Positions 24,097 to 31,406 of a DNA stretch of 40,238 nt are shown in pieces. Made by a program: the position numbers and the translations under genes. Within the stretch, counting starts at the first letter, position 1. Each line of letters begins with the position of its first letter. The stretch is from CAVUCH01 sp963739995 (GTDB taxonomy: Bacteria > Acidobacteriota > Vicinamibacteria > Vicinamibacterales > JAENWD01), in assembly GCA_963739995.1 (NCBI GenBank), contig CAVUCH010000016.1, forward strand, positions 1-40,238, written 5' to 3'. The notes under the pieces were generated by a model. That model saw nothing but the letters and a program-made list of their open reading frames with translations. It was not told where the DNA came from and did no database searches.

Positions 24097-24173
24097 CGCC
24101 CAGCGCCTACCGCTTTGCCGTCATCCACCCGGTGCAGTGCCCAGCGTCCAGCGCCCACCGCCGAGCGCCTTCT
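24097..24173. repeat. heptanucleotide array D
   Basis: Period-7 units between convergent genes. CGCCCAG, CGCCTAC and CGCTTTG begin the array. After a less regular middle come GCCCAGC, GTCCAGC, GCCCACC, GCCGAGC and GCCTTCT. The two halves are one base out of register. It ends one base before the glycosyltransferase stop codon at 24175. Confidence 0.6.
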
Positions 24174-24174
24174 G

Positions 24175-25500
24175 TCACGACCGCCAGAACGTGAACTGCG
24201 GCAGGTGCGAGCCGGTGGCGAGGCGCAGCAGGAACAGGCCCGTCCAGCACGCGGCTGGTACCCACGGGCGGTCCAGGCGATCGACGATCCGCGACAACAG
24301 CGGTGAGTAGCGGATCGCGGCGACGCCGCCGGCGGCGGCCATGAAATAGTACGCAGGGAAGATGAACCGGTCGGCCTTGCGGTCGGCGAACGAGAACAGA
24401 ACGACGAGCAGGAAGGACGCGGCCACGGCGAACAGCAGGCCGCGGGCATCCGTGTCGCCCGAAGGCGCATCGTTTCCGGCCGGGGCAGCAACTTCCTCGG
24501 TGCTCCCCGGGCCAGCCTTCGCCTCGACTGCGCCCCGTCGCACACGCCGGCGTGCAGTCCATGCGGCGAACGCCGCCAGGGCCACCAGGCTCCACGGGAA
24601 CGCATACCAGGCGAGCCGGCCCGTGTACCAGACGGTGTTGTAGCCCACGCGCTCCAGCGCGCCGCCCGCGACGGCGCCGGGATTCAGCCGTGGGCCCATG
24701 TAGAACGCGAGAAACGAGTCGCCCGTCGCACGCAGGTACGCGTGCTCGTACGCTATCGCGAGCAGGGGCGCAATCAGCAGCACGAGGCCGAGCGCAATCC
24801 ACGGCGCTGCCGGGAGGCCACGGCGTGTCGCGCCTCGGTCCATCCACGTGCGCGCGGCGAGCCACACGCTACAAGTGATCGGCACCAGGAACCCGAAAAT
24901 CCCCTTCACCAAGAGCGTCCACGCAAACGCCAGCGCGATGACGGATGCCCAGGCGGGCCGCCGGTAGGAGCGATCTGTGGCGAGCAGCGCGAGCAGCACA
25001 CCGGCAAGCACCGCGTACTCCTGGTTCGCGCGCACGCGGAAGACGAACGCAATCGGCATCAGCTGCACGATCCACCCGAGCGCGCGCGCCTCGCGGGGAC
25101 GTACGACATGCAACGCGATCGCCTGTACGAGCACGATGGAGGCGATCTGGAAGAGGCCGTTCACCGCGTATGCCGCCTGGGGCCCGGGGTAGCCGATGCG
25201 TCCGATCAACGCAGGGAGAACCAGGATTCCGATGGGGTGCTCGCGAAAGGGACCGGTGAACCCCCAGAGCCCCCACCACTCGGGGGCAATCCACCGTGCG
25301 AACGGCTCTGTGGCAAGACGCGCGGCGATGCCCGCGTAGACCCTGGAATCCGGATCGCCGCTGGTGAACCCGACGAGCGCAATGAGCACGAAAGAGGCCG
25401 CAGCCGCCGCGATCCAGGCGAGCGTGGCCGTGCGGCGATCCCGTGGCGCGCTGAACAGGCGGGTCGTGCCCTCTTCGCCCTCCGTGTGGTGGCGGGGCAT
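24175..25500 (-). CDS. GT-C glycosyltransferase, ArnT/PMT-like membrane protein
   Basis: A 441-residue polytopic membrane protein with about ten helices. It resembles the dolichyl-phosphate-mannose mannosyltransferase/ArnT superfamily, which moves sugars from polyprenyl phosphate on the periplasmic face. The first periplasmic loop has acidic residues after the first helix (TSGDPDSRVYAG), then EHPIGILVLPALIGR and FRVRANQEYAVL. A charged cytoplasmic loop (about 310-345) precedes the last helices. The acceptor is unknown. The ATG at 25500 is used; a GTG at 25509 is possible. It follows the HAD gene by 46 bases on the same strand. Confidence 0.75.
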   Translation of the reverse strand: MPRHHTEGEEGTTRLFSAPRDRRTATLAWIAAAAASFVLIALVGFTSGDPDSRVYAGIAARLATEPFARWIAPEWWGLWGFTGPFREHPIGILVLPALIGRIGYPGPQAAYAVNGLFQIASIVLVQAIALHVVRPREARALGWIVQLMPIAFVFRVRANQEYAVLAGVLLALLATDRSYRRPAWASVIALAFAWTLLVKGIFGFLVPITCSVWLAARTWMDRGATRRGLPAAPWIALGLVLLIAPLLAIAYEHAYLRATGDSFLAFYMGPRLNPGAVAGGALERVGYNTVWYTGRLAWYAFPWSLVALAAFAAWTARRRVRRGAVEAKAGPGSTEEVAAPAGNDAPSGDTDARGLLFAVAASFLLVVLFSFADRKADRFIFPAYYFMAAAGGVAAIRYSPLLSRIVDRLDRPWVPAACWTGLFLLRLATGSHLPQFTFWRS

Positions 25501-25546
25501 CAGGCCCACGTCCGCCTGGAGCCGGCCTCAGGCCACGGCCAGTCCC

Positions 25547-26227
25547 TCACCGCCCGTCCCCCACCAGCCGCTCGAACGCATCACCGGGCAGGTCCTCGAG
25601 GGAGGCGACGACGATGTCGGCATCGAGCGGGCGCGACATCGACGTGATCCCGATCGTGTGCATGCCGCCACGGCGGCCCGCTTCCACGCCTGCGGGCGCG
25701 TCCTCGACGACGACCGACCGGGCCGGCGGCACGCCGAGCTTCTCGGCCGCGCGCAGGAAGACGTCCGGCGCAGGCTTCCCGTGAGCGACTTCTTCGGCCG
25801 ACACCGACGCATCGAAGATGCCGTCGAGGCCGAGCACCTCGATGATGACCTCGATGTTCGCAGGGGGCGCGGACGAAGCCACGGCCTGGCGCCAGCCCGC
25901 GTCCCGAAGCCGCCCGAGCCACCGCCGGACGCCGGGCAACGGCTCGATGCCGCGAGCGCGCACCATGTCGCGGTACGCTGCTTCTTTGGCCTCTCCAAGA
26001 CGCGCAACCTCCGCCGGCGTGATGCCCTCGCCGAAATACCGCCGCAGGATGGCGTCGTTGCGCTGCCCGAACCACGACGCGAACTGCTCGTCGGTGAGCG
26101 CGTGCCCCTCCCCGGCCAGCGTGTCGCGCCACGTGAGCCAGTGGTACTCGGCGGAGTCAATCAGCGTGCCGTCCATGTCCCACAACACGGCACGCGGGGC
26201 GTTCACCGTCTTCTGCTCACCGCTCAC
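25547..26227 (-). CDS. HAD-family phosphatase/phosphoglucomutase-like hydrolase
   Basis: A 226-residue HAD hydrolase of the beta-phosphoglucomutase-like subgroup. Motif I is DMDGTLIDS (nucleophile D17, acid/base D19), motif II the serine in VASSAPPAN, motif III the lysine in HGKPAPDVF, and motif IV VVEDAPAGVEAG. The alpha-helical cap lies between motifs I and II. Substrates are probably small sugar phosphates, but this cannot be resolved by eye. The GTG at 26227 has GGGGAG about 5 bases upstream, better than the GTG at 26239. It lies between purH and the glycosyltransferase on the same strand. Confidence 0.88.
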   Translation of the reverse strand: MSGEQKTVNAPRAVLWDMDGTLIDSAEYHWLTWRDTLAGEGHALTDEQFASWFGQRNDAILRRYFGEGITPAEVARLGEAKEAAYRDMVRARGIEPLPGVRRWLGRLRDAGWRQAVASSAPPANIEVIIEVLGLDGIFDASVSAEEVAHGKPAPDVFLRAAEKLGVPPARSVVVEDAPAGVEAGRRGGMHTIGITSMSRPLDADIVVASLEDLPGDAFERLVGDGR

Positions 26228-26304
26228 GTCACTCCCCACGTCCGGCTCACATGCCCGCAGACTGTCAGCACTCGCACACCGCAGGCCAGAAACCAGGCTG
26301 TGGC

Positions 26305-27900
26305 CTAGTGCCGGAAGTGCCGCCTACCCGTAAACACCATCGCCATGCCGTGCTCGTCGGCGGCCGCGACGACTTCCGCATCACGCATCGAGCCGCCGGG
26401 TTGGACCACGGCCGTAGCGCCCGCCGCCGCAACGGCGTCCAGCCCGTCGCGGAACGGGAAGAATGCATCCGACGCGGCGACGGATCCGCGCAGCAGGTCC
26501 GGCGTCTTCTGCGCTGCCTTCATCACCGCCACGTTCACCGCATCGACGCGGCTCATCTGCCCGGCCCCGACGGCGAGCGTCCGGTCGGGACCCGTGAAGA
26601 TGACCGTGTTCGACTTCACGTGCGCGCACACGCGCCACGCGAAGCGGAGCGCCTGCCATTCGGCGGCGGACGGCCTCCGCTTGGTCGGCACCGTGAGGCC
26701 GGCAGCCGCTGGATCCGCCCAGTCGTGCCGCGCCTCGGCCACCACGTCCCGCGCCTGCGCGAGCACGGCCCCGAGGATCGACCGCAGCTCGAGACCCTGC
26801 GCCACCGCACGCTCGAAGCTGGCGACGACCAGGCGGAGGTTCGCCTTCTTCCCCAGGATCGGCCTGGCGTCGTCGTCCACGGCGGGAGCCACAACGGCCT
26901 CGATGAAGGTGCCGACGATGGCTTCGGCCGTGGGGATGTCAATCCGGCGGTTGAGCCCCACGATTCCGCCGAAGGCGGCCAGCGGGTCGGCCTCCCGCGC
27001 GCGCACGTAGGCTTCGGCAATCGTGTCACCCGTCGCTGCGCCGCAGGGGTTTGTGTGCTTGATCACGACGGCCGCGGGCTCCGTGAACTCGGCGGCAATC
27101 CTGGCGGCGGAGTCGAGATCGAGCAGGTTGGTATACGAGAGTTCCTTGCCCTGGAGCACGGTCGCGCCGCCAAGCCCCTCTTCCGCCGCCGCGTACCAGG
27201 CGGCCGGCTGGTGCGGGTTCTCGCCATAGCGGAGGTCGCGGATCTTCCGCAGCGCAAGCACGAGACGAGAGGCACCGATAGAGCGGCTCGCGTCGCGCAC
27301 GGGCGCGCCCTCCGGTGGGAGCGTGATTGTCTCGAGCGTCGACGCGATTGCGCCGTCGTACGCGGCCGTGTGCGCGAAGGCGTTGCGGGCCAGATCGAAC
27401 CGGAACGCCAGGGACGGGCCGTCGGGCTCGTCGAGCGCGGCGAGGACCCGCCCGTAGTCGTCAGGCGAGACCACGACGAGGACGTCGCGGAAGTTCTTGG
27501 CCGCCGCGCGGACCATGCTCGGGCCGCCGATATCGATCTCTTCGACAAGCGCGTCGAACGGCGTGTCCGGATCCGCCGCAGCGCGCGCGAAGGGATAAAG
27601 GTTCACCGCAACGACGTCGATGAGGCCGATGCCATGCTCGGCGGCAGACGCCAGGTGCCCGGGCTGGTCGCGCCGCGCGAGGATGCCGCCGTGCACCAGC
27701 GGGTGCAGGGTCTTCACGCGGCCCTCCATCATCTCGGGGAAGCCGGTGACGTCGGACACGTTGGTCACCGGCAGCCCGGCCGCGGCGATCGCCCTGGCCG
27801 TGCCGCCGGTCGACACGAGCTCGAAGCCGCGTCCGCTGAGCTCCCGGGCGAACTCGACGAGACCATTCTTGTTCGACACGCTGAGCAATGCTCGTTTCAT
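26305..27900 (-). CDS. purH: bifunctional AICAR formyltransferase/IMP cyclohydrolase
   Basis: PurH performs the last two steps of IMP synthesis. The 531 residues comprise an N-terminal MGS-like cyclohydrolase domain (about 1-200: ALLSVSNKNGLVEFA, VSTGGTARAI, GRVKTLHPLVHGGIL) and a C-terminal formyltransferase domain. The latter has LRYGENPHQPAAWY, the catalytic Lys-His in VIKHTNPCGAA, FGGIVGLNRRID and the ending GMAMVFTGRRHFRH. The ATG at 27900 begins the family N-terminus, so the upstream open frame is not used. It diverges from the cold-shock gene and heads a purH-HAD-glycosyltransferase set. Confidence 0.96.
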   Translation of the reverse strand: MKRALLSVSNKNGLVEFARELSGRGFELVSTGGTARAIAAAGLPVTNVSDVTGFPEMMEGRVKTLHPLVHGGILARRDQPGHLASAAEHGIGLIDVVAVNLYPFARAAADPDTPFDALVEEIDIGGPSMVRAAAKNFRDVLVVVSPDDYGRVLAALDEPDGPSLAFRFDLARNAFAHTAAYDGAIASTLETITLPPEGAPVRDASRSIGASRLVLALRKIRDLRYGENPHQPAAWYAAAEEGLGGATVLQGKELSYTNLLDLDSAARIAAEFTEPAAVVIKHTNPCGAATGDTIAEAYVRAREADPLAAFGGIVGLNRRIDIPTAEAIVGTFIEAVVAPAVDDDARPILGKKANLRLVVASFERAVAQGLELRSILGAVLAQARDVVAEARHDWADPAAAGLTVPTKRRPSAAEWQALRFAWRVCAHVKSNTVIFTGPDRTLAVGAGQMSRVDAVNVAVMKAAQKTPDLLRGSVAASDAFFPFRDGLDAVAAAGATAVVQPGGSMRDAEVVAAADEHGMAMVFTGRRHFRH

Positions 27901-27956
27901 GAATCCTGCGGTCTCCAGCCCGGCCATATGCTCGGAAGTCGTGGAGTGCCAATGTC

Positions 27957-27986
27957 TTGACACTCTCCCGTATTGTCTGCCATCAT
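27957..27986 (+). promoter_or_regulatory. candidate promoter for the cold-shock gene or a short leader RNA
   Basis: A perfect TTGACA (27957-27962) is followed 18 bases later by CATCAT (27981-27986), a four-of-six match to the -10 box. It reads rightwards into the cold-shock leader. A transcript would start near 27993 and meet the hairpin at 28024. Confidence 0.45.
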
Positions 27987-28023
27987 CGCCGCGACGCCAG
28001 CGGGCTTACGGCGCGTCGAAGGG

Positions 28024-28046
28024 GGCCGCCTCCGCGGTCTTTTTTT
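28024..28046 (+). terminator. intrinsic terminator-like hairpin in the cold-shock leader
   Basis: GGCCGC pairs with GCGGTC (one G-T pair) over a CTCC loop and is followed at once by seven Ts (28040-28046). It lies about 80 bases before the csp ATG and after a TTGACA box, so it could work as an attenuator or end a short RNA of about 50-60 bases. Confidence 0.6.
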
Positions 28047-28124
28047 GTGCCTCATCGCCGGCGATGGGGTCAGTTGGTCTCGCGGCATCCTGACGCCGCG
28101 AAAAGCAAGTAGGACAGAGAACGT

Positions 28125-28328
28125 ATGCGCATCACAGGCAAGGTCAAGTGGTTCAATAACGCCAAGGGCTACGGTTTCATCGAGCGGGAAGGCGGCAGCG
28201 ACGTCTTCGTTCACTACTCGGCGATTACGGGCGACGGCTTCCGGTCGCTCGAAGAAGGCCAGGCGGTGGAGTTCGAGATCGTGGACGGCCCCAAGGGCCC
28301 GCAGGCTGGCAACGTCATCAAGGTCTGA
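28125..28328 (+). CDS. cold-shock domain protein
   Basis: A 67-residue CspA-family RNA/single-stranded DNA chaperone. RNP1 is KGYGFIE (14-20) and RNP2 is VFVHY (27-31). Surrounding residues GKVKWFNNAKG and GPQAGNVIKV are typical. Such genes are often controlled by a long structured leader, and here at least 130 bases of leader with a terminator-like hairpin lie between the candidate promoter and the ATG at 28125. AGGACAGAGA upstream serves as a loose ribosome site. Confidence 0.95.
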   Translation: MRITGKVKWFNNAKGYGFIEREGGSDVFVHYSAITGDGFRSLEEGQAVEFEIVDGPKGPQAGNVIKV

Positions 28329-28330
28329 CA

Positions 28331-28352
28331 ACACCCGGCGCGGTGCCGGTGT
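28331..28352 (+). terminator. hairpin after the cold-shock gene
   Basis: ACACCCGGC pairs with GCCGGTGT (one bulged C) over a GCGGT loop, two bases after the csp stop. No T-run follows, so termination may be partial or Rho-assisted. Confidence 0.4.
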
Positions 28353-28460
28353 CTGGCCACGCGGGGCCGGACGCCGGCGCCACCTTTCGCACCTCGTTCG
28401 CTCTCAGCGCCCGCACCCGCCCCTTCCACTCTCGACACTCTGTGGCAGATCTCACGGTCC

Positions 28461-28928
28461 TCAGATGGGCACGCGGAGCGTCAAAATCCAGAGCAGCGGC
28501 AGCCACAGCTCACGCGCGAACGGCACGGGCCGGTCGTCCACCAGCACCTCGGCGGCGTCATAGCGGCCGACAATCTCGAACAGATCCTTGAGCGCACCTG
28601 CATCCTGCGGGTAGAAGCGCGCGCGGTGGCGGAAGCTGGCGCCGCTGCCGCTCTCGCGGTACTCGGCCGACGCACGTGCGAGGGCTACAGCCCGATCGTA
28701 ATCCGGAGCCTCAAAGGGCGGAAACGTCAGCGTGAAGGAAAACGGCCGCGGGGGCGCGCCGAAGAGGGCCGCGTGCAAGTCAGGATCGAGCGCCGCCAGC
28801 TCCTCAGGCGTAGGCTGCTCCGGCAACTCCGCGTACGGCCAGAAGCGCTCGCGCGGCTGGTAGGCCGGCGTGCCGGAGCCGCGTGGGAACACCTCGGAAG
28901 CGTCCGGGTTGCTGCTGGCGTTGGACAT
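28461..28928 (-). CDS. unknown 155-residue protein
   Basis: I do not recognise this protein. It starts with a polar, low-complexity stretch (SNASSNPDASEVFPRGSG), continues with PEELAALDPDLHAALFG and FSFTLTFPPFEAPDYDRAV, and ends with a hydrophobic WLPLLWILTL. The middle looks like a mixed alpha/beta domain. The ATG at 28928 lacks a strong ribosome site; an upstream in-frame start near 28997 is less likely because that stretch is basic and unlike the rest. It converges on the cold-shock gene and diverges from selA. Codon use is like its neighbours. Confidence 0.6.
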   Translation of the reverse strand: MSNASSNPDASEVFPRGSGTPAYQPRERFWPYAELPEQPTPEELAALDPDLHAALFGAPPRPFSFTLTFPPFEAPDYDRAVALARASAEYRESGSGASFRHRARFYPQDAGALKDLFEIVGRYDAAEVLVDDRPVPFARELWLPLLWILTLRVPI

Positions 28929-29269
28929 GTAGCGCGATGACCGGGTGTCGCGGGCGACGGACGCGCGACAGAACGCGAGATCGTATCGCGACGGCAACCC
29001 GCAGGCAAGCGGTGCGCGCCGCAGCCCGTCGCCACCTCGGCGACGGGCGCCTGCAGCGCTGGAGAGCTGACGCGTCCCGGCGTTCAGCCGAGGCCCTTGC
29101 AGGTGACAATGGCACGGTCGGACCGATTGGCCGTCAGTCTACCAGGCGGGCTGCACGCGGTCCGATCCGCTCCGGGGCCGGTGCGCTTGAGCGTTCACGC
29201 CAGGCCGCCCCGGCCGGCGCGTCCGCGCGTGCCGCAGTGCTATCCTCACTGGCCGGCAGCGGCAGCAGC
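28929..29269. other. intergenic region upstream of selA
   Basis: About 340 bases between divergent genes. A perfect 10-base-pair hairpin, GCCCGTCGCC with GGCGACGGGC, lies at 29024-29048 with a five-base loop. I searched for a tRNA-Sec here, since one often lies near selA, but found no TTCAAA-type anticodon loop or acceptor stem. No convincing promoter hexamers were found. Confidence 0.5.
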
Positions 29270-30646
29270 ATGACCACGCGGGCGATTCCGTCGATCGATC
29301 GACTCACGCAGCGTCGTGGCGTGCAGACGCTCGTGGCACAGTACGGACACGACCCCGTCGTGCAGGCGCTCCGCTCTGCCGCAGCGGACTTGCGCGAGCA
29401 CTTGCGCCCGGGAGACGATGAGCCGGACTCCGTGGCGATTGCCGGAGCGATCGAACGCCGCGCGGCCCTGATGTTGCGGGCGACGTTCCGCCCGTCGCTC
29501 AGGCGCGTCATCAATGCCACGGGCGTGATTCTCCACACCAACCTCGGGCGGGCGCCGCTCGGCGAGGCGGCGGTCGCCCGCATCCGCCACCTGGCCGGCG
29601 GCTACACCAACCTCGAATACGACGTCGACGCCGGGCGTCGCGGGGCGCGCGACACCCACGCCGAACGGCTGGTCTGCGGGCTGACGGGTGCGGCAGCCGC
29701 GGTGGTCGTGAACAACTGCGCGGCGGCGATGCTGCTGGCGCTCGCCGCGCTGGCACGCGGCCGCGAGGTGGTAGTGTCGCGCGCGGAGCTCGTCGAGATT
29801 GGCGGCGGCTTCCGGGTGCCCGACGTGATGGCGCAATCGGGCGCGCGCCTGCGCGAGGTAGGCACGACGAACCGCACGCGCGCGGGCGACTACGCGCTGG
29901 CCATCAGCGACGCGACCGGTGCCATCCTGCGCGTGCACCCGTCGAACTTTCGGATTGAAGGGTTCGTGGAACGCACGCCGCTCGCGGAGCTCGTCGGGCT
30001 GGGCAGGCGCTTCTCGGTGCCGGTGATCGAGGATCTCGGCAGCGGCTTCACGCCGCTCGCGCGAACCGACATTGCGCCGCTCGCGCAGGAGCCAACCGTT
30101 CAGCAGAGCGTCATCGCGGGTGTCGACATCGTGTGTTTCAGCGGCGACAAGCTGCTGGGCGGTCCGCAGGCCGGCGTGATCGTGGGGCGCGCGGCGCTGC
30201 TGGACAAAATACGGAAGCACCCGCTGCTCCGGGCGCTGCGGGTGGACAAGCTCACGTACGCCGCGCTCGAGGGAACCCTCGCCGAGCACCTGGCGGGCCG
30301 GGCGTACGAAGCGCTGCCCGTGCTGCGGATGGCGAAGCTGAGCGCAGAAGCGATCGGCGCGCGCGCGGATCGCGTGGCCGCCGCGCTGCGCGCGGCGGAG
30401 TGGCGGGCGGAGGTGGTTGACGGGGTGTCGACGATCGGCGGGGGCAGCGCACCTGGCAGCGGTCTGCCGACGCGGCTGATCGCCATCGCGCGGGCAGGTG
30501 AGAGCGCCGACACGCTCGACGCGCGCTGCCGCGCGCTGGAAACCCCGATTGTCGGGCGCATCGAGAACGACAGGTTCGTGCTGGATCTGAGGACCGTCAG
30601 GGAAGACGAGGACGACGAGATCGCCGTCGCCCTCCGCGGGATGTAG
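29270..30646 (+). CDS. selA: L-seryl-tRNA(Sec) selenium transferase
   Basis: SelA is a PLP enzyme that converts Ser-tRNA(Sec) to Sec-tRNA(Sec) using selenophosphate from SelD. The 458-residue protein is full length: IDRLTQRRG near the start, VINATGVILHTNLGRAPL (80-97), GYTNLEYDVDAGRRG (111-125), SNFRIEGF, and the PLP lysine K294 in CFSGDKLLGGPQAG. The ATG at 29270 fits the family N-terminus, though its ribosome site is poor; the long open frame upstream is ignored. No selB, selD, tRNA-Sec or obvious selenoprotein gene lies in the window, so partners must be elsewhere. Confidence 0.95.
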   Translation: MTTRAIPSIDRLTQRRGVQTLVAQYGHDPVVQALRSAAADLREHLRPGDDEPDSVAIAGAIERRAALMLRATFRPSLRRVINATGVILHTNLGRAPLGEAAVARIRHLAGGYTNLEYDVDAGRRGARDTHAERLVCGLTGAAAAVVVNNCAAAMLLALAALARGREVVVSRAELVEIGGGFRVPDVMAQSGARLREVGTTNRTRAGDYALAISDATGAILRVHPSNFRIEGFVERTPLAELVGLGRRFSVPVIEDLGSGFTPLARTDIAPLAQEPTVQQSVIAGVDIVCFSGDKLLGGPQAGVIVGRAALLDKIRKHPLLRALRVDKLTYAALEGTLAEHLAGRAYEALPVLRMAKLSAEAIGARADRVAAALRAAEWRAEVVDGVSTIGGGSAPGSGLPTRLIAIARAGESADTLDARCRALETPIVGRIENDRFVLDLRTVREDEDDEIAVALRGM

Positions 30647-30833
30647 GGGGTCAGCAGAACAGGCGCACGTCTGCCGGGCGCGGGAATTGGCAGTCGTGCT
30701 GAGCGTGCATCGACTCGGGCACTACGGGTGGGGCACCGGCGAAAGATGGGGCGGAAGGTGTGACCAGGTGCGATCGGGTAGCAGACAGCACCGGAGACGG
30801 ACGGGGTTGGCCGGTCTATGGAATACGCCTGCG

Positions 30834-31172
30834 TCAGGAGAAACTCCCGACGGCCGCCTCCTCCGTCTCGAACGACGGCAGCACCGTCGACAGCTTCGTG
30901 ATCTTCAGCAGCATGGCCGTGCGATCGGTCGGCTGGAGCATCCGTACGCCGCCCCCCCGCGAGGTCATCGACGTGTGCGCCCGTACGATCTCGCCAAGAC
31001 CGCTGCTATCGAGCAGGCCGAGCTTCTGCAGACCGAAAACCACCTTGACGCGCCCGGCCGCAACGAGCGCATCCACGGCCTGGCGGAACTCGGGCGCGCC
31101 GTCGCCCAGCGTCAGCTTACCTTCGAGATCGAGAACGGTCACGTCCCCGACTGCCCGATCGACGATCCTCAT
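30834..31172 (-). CDS. STAS-domain anti-sigma factor antagonist
   Basis: A 112-residue SpoIIAA/RsbV-like STAS protein. It has the typical opening DVTVLDLEGKLTLGDGAPEF, the phosphorylatable serine in LLDSSGLGEIV (S56 or S57), and GGGVRMLQPTDR in the second half. Such proteins bind an anti-sigma kinase and free a sigma factor; dephosphorylation of the serine switches binding. No kinase or sigma gene is adjacent. The ATG at 31172 has a strong GGAGGGGAG site, so the long N-terminal extension of the frame is not used. It converges on selA. Confidence 0.9.
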   Translation of the reverse strand: MRIVDRAVGDVTVLDLEGKLTLGDGAPEFRQAVDALVAAGRVKVVFGLQKLGLLDSSGLGEIVRAHTSMTSRGGGVRMLQPTDRTAMLLKITKLSTVLPSFETEEAAVGSFS

Positions 31173-31268
31173 GTATGGCTCCCCTCCAGATGCACTGGCG
31201 ATCCTATCGCACTCCGCCCCGGCGCAGCCGTTCCTGTCGCCGCGTGGCAGGCCGCACGCACAAGTCTG

Positions 31269-31324
31269 GCCTGTGAAGCCCCCAGAACGCAGCAACCCGG
31301 CATCCCGACTCTGGGGTCACAGGC
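31269..31324. terminator. long hairpin between STAS and antiporter genes (1)
   Basis: GCCTGTGAAGCCCCCAGA (31269-31286) pairs with TCTGGGGTCACAGGC (31310-31324), with a small bulge and a 23-base loop. Transcription is leftwards on both sides, so this lies downstream of the antiporter gene and upstream of the STAS gene. It may be a terminator or processing site. Confidence 0.5.
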
Positions 31325-31330
31325 GAGCAG

Positions 31331-31403
31331 CCCGTGGTGAACGGCCGGCTGCATTCGGCCGCCGGCGAGGCGCCTCCGCGCGACGCCGGTCTTTCACCAC
31401 GGG
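31331..31403. terminator. long hairpin between STAS and antiporter genes (2)
   Basis: CCCGTGGTGAA then GGCCGGC on the left (31331-31349) pairs with GCCGG then TTCACCACGGG on the right (31385-31403). The right arm ends four bases before the antiporter stop codon. Together with the neighbouring hairpin it fills most of the 234-base gap. No T-run is present. Confidence 0.5.
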
Positions 31404-31406
31404 ACA

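Noticed and set aside
28929..29269. Possible tRNA-Sec near selA
   Set aside because: There is a strong hairpin at 29024-29048, but no anticodon loop with TCA, no T-loop consensus and no matching acceptor stem.
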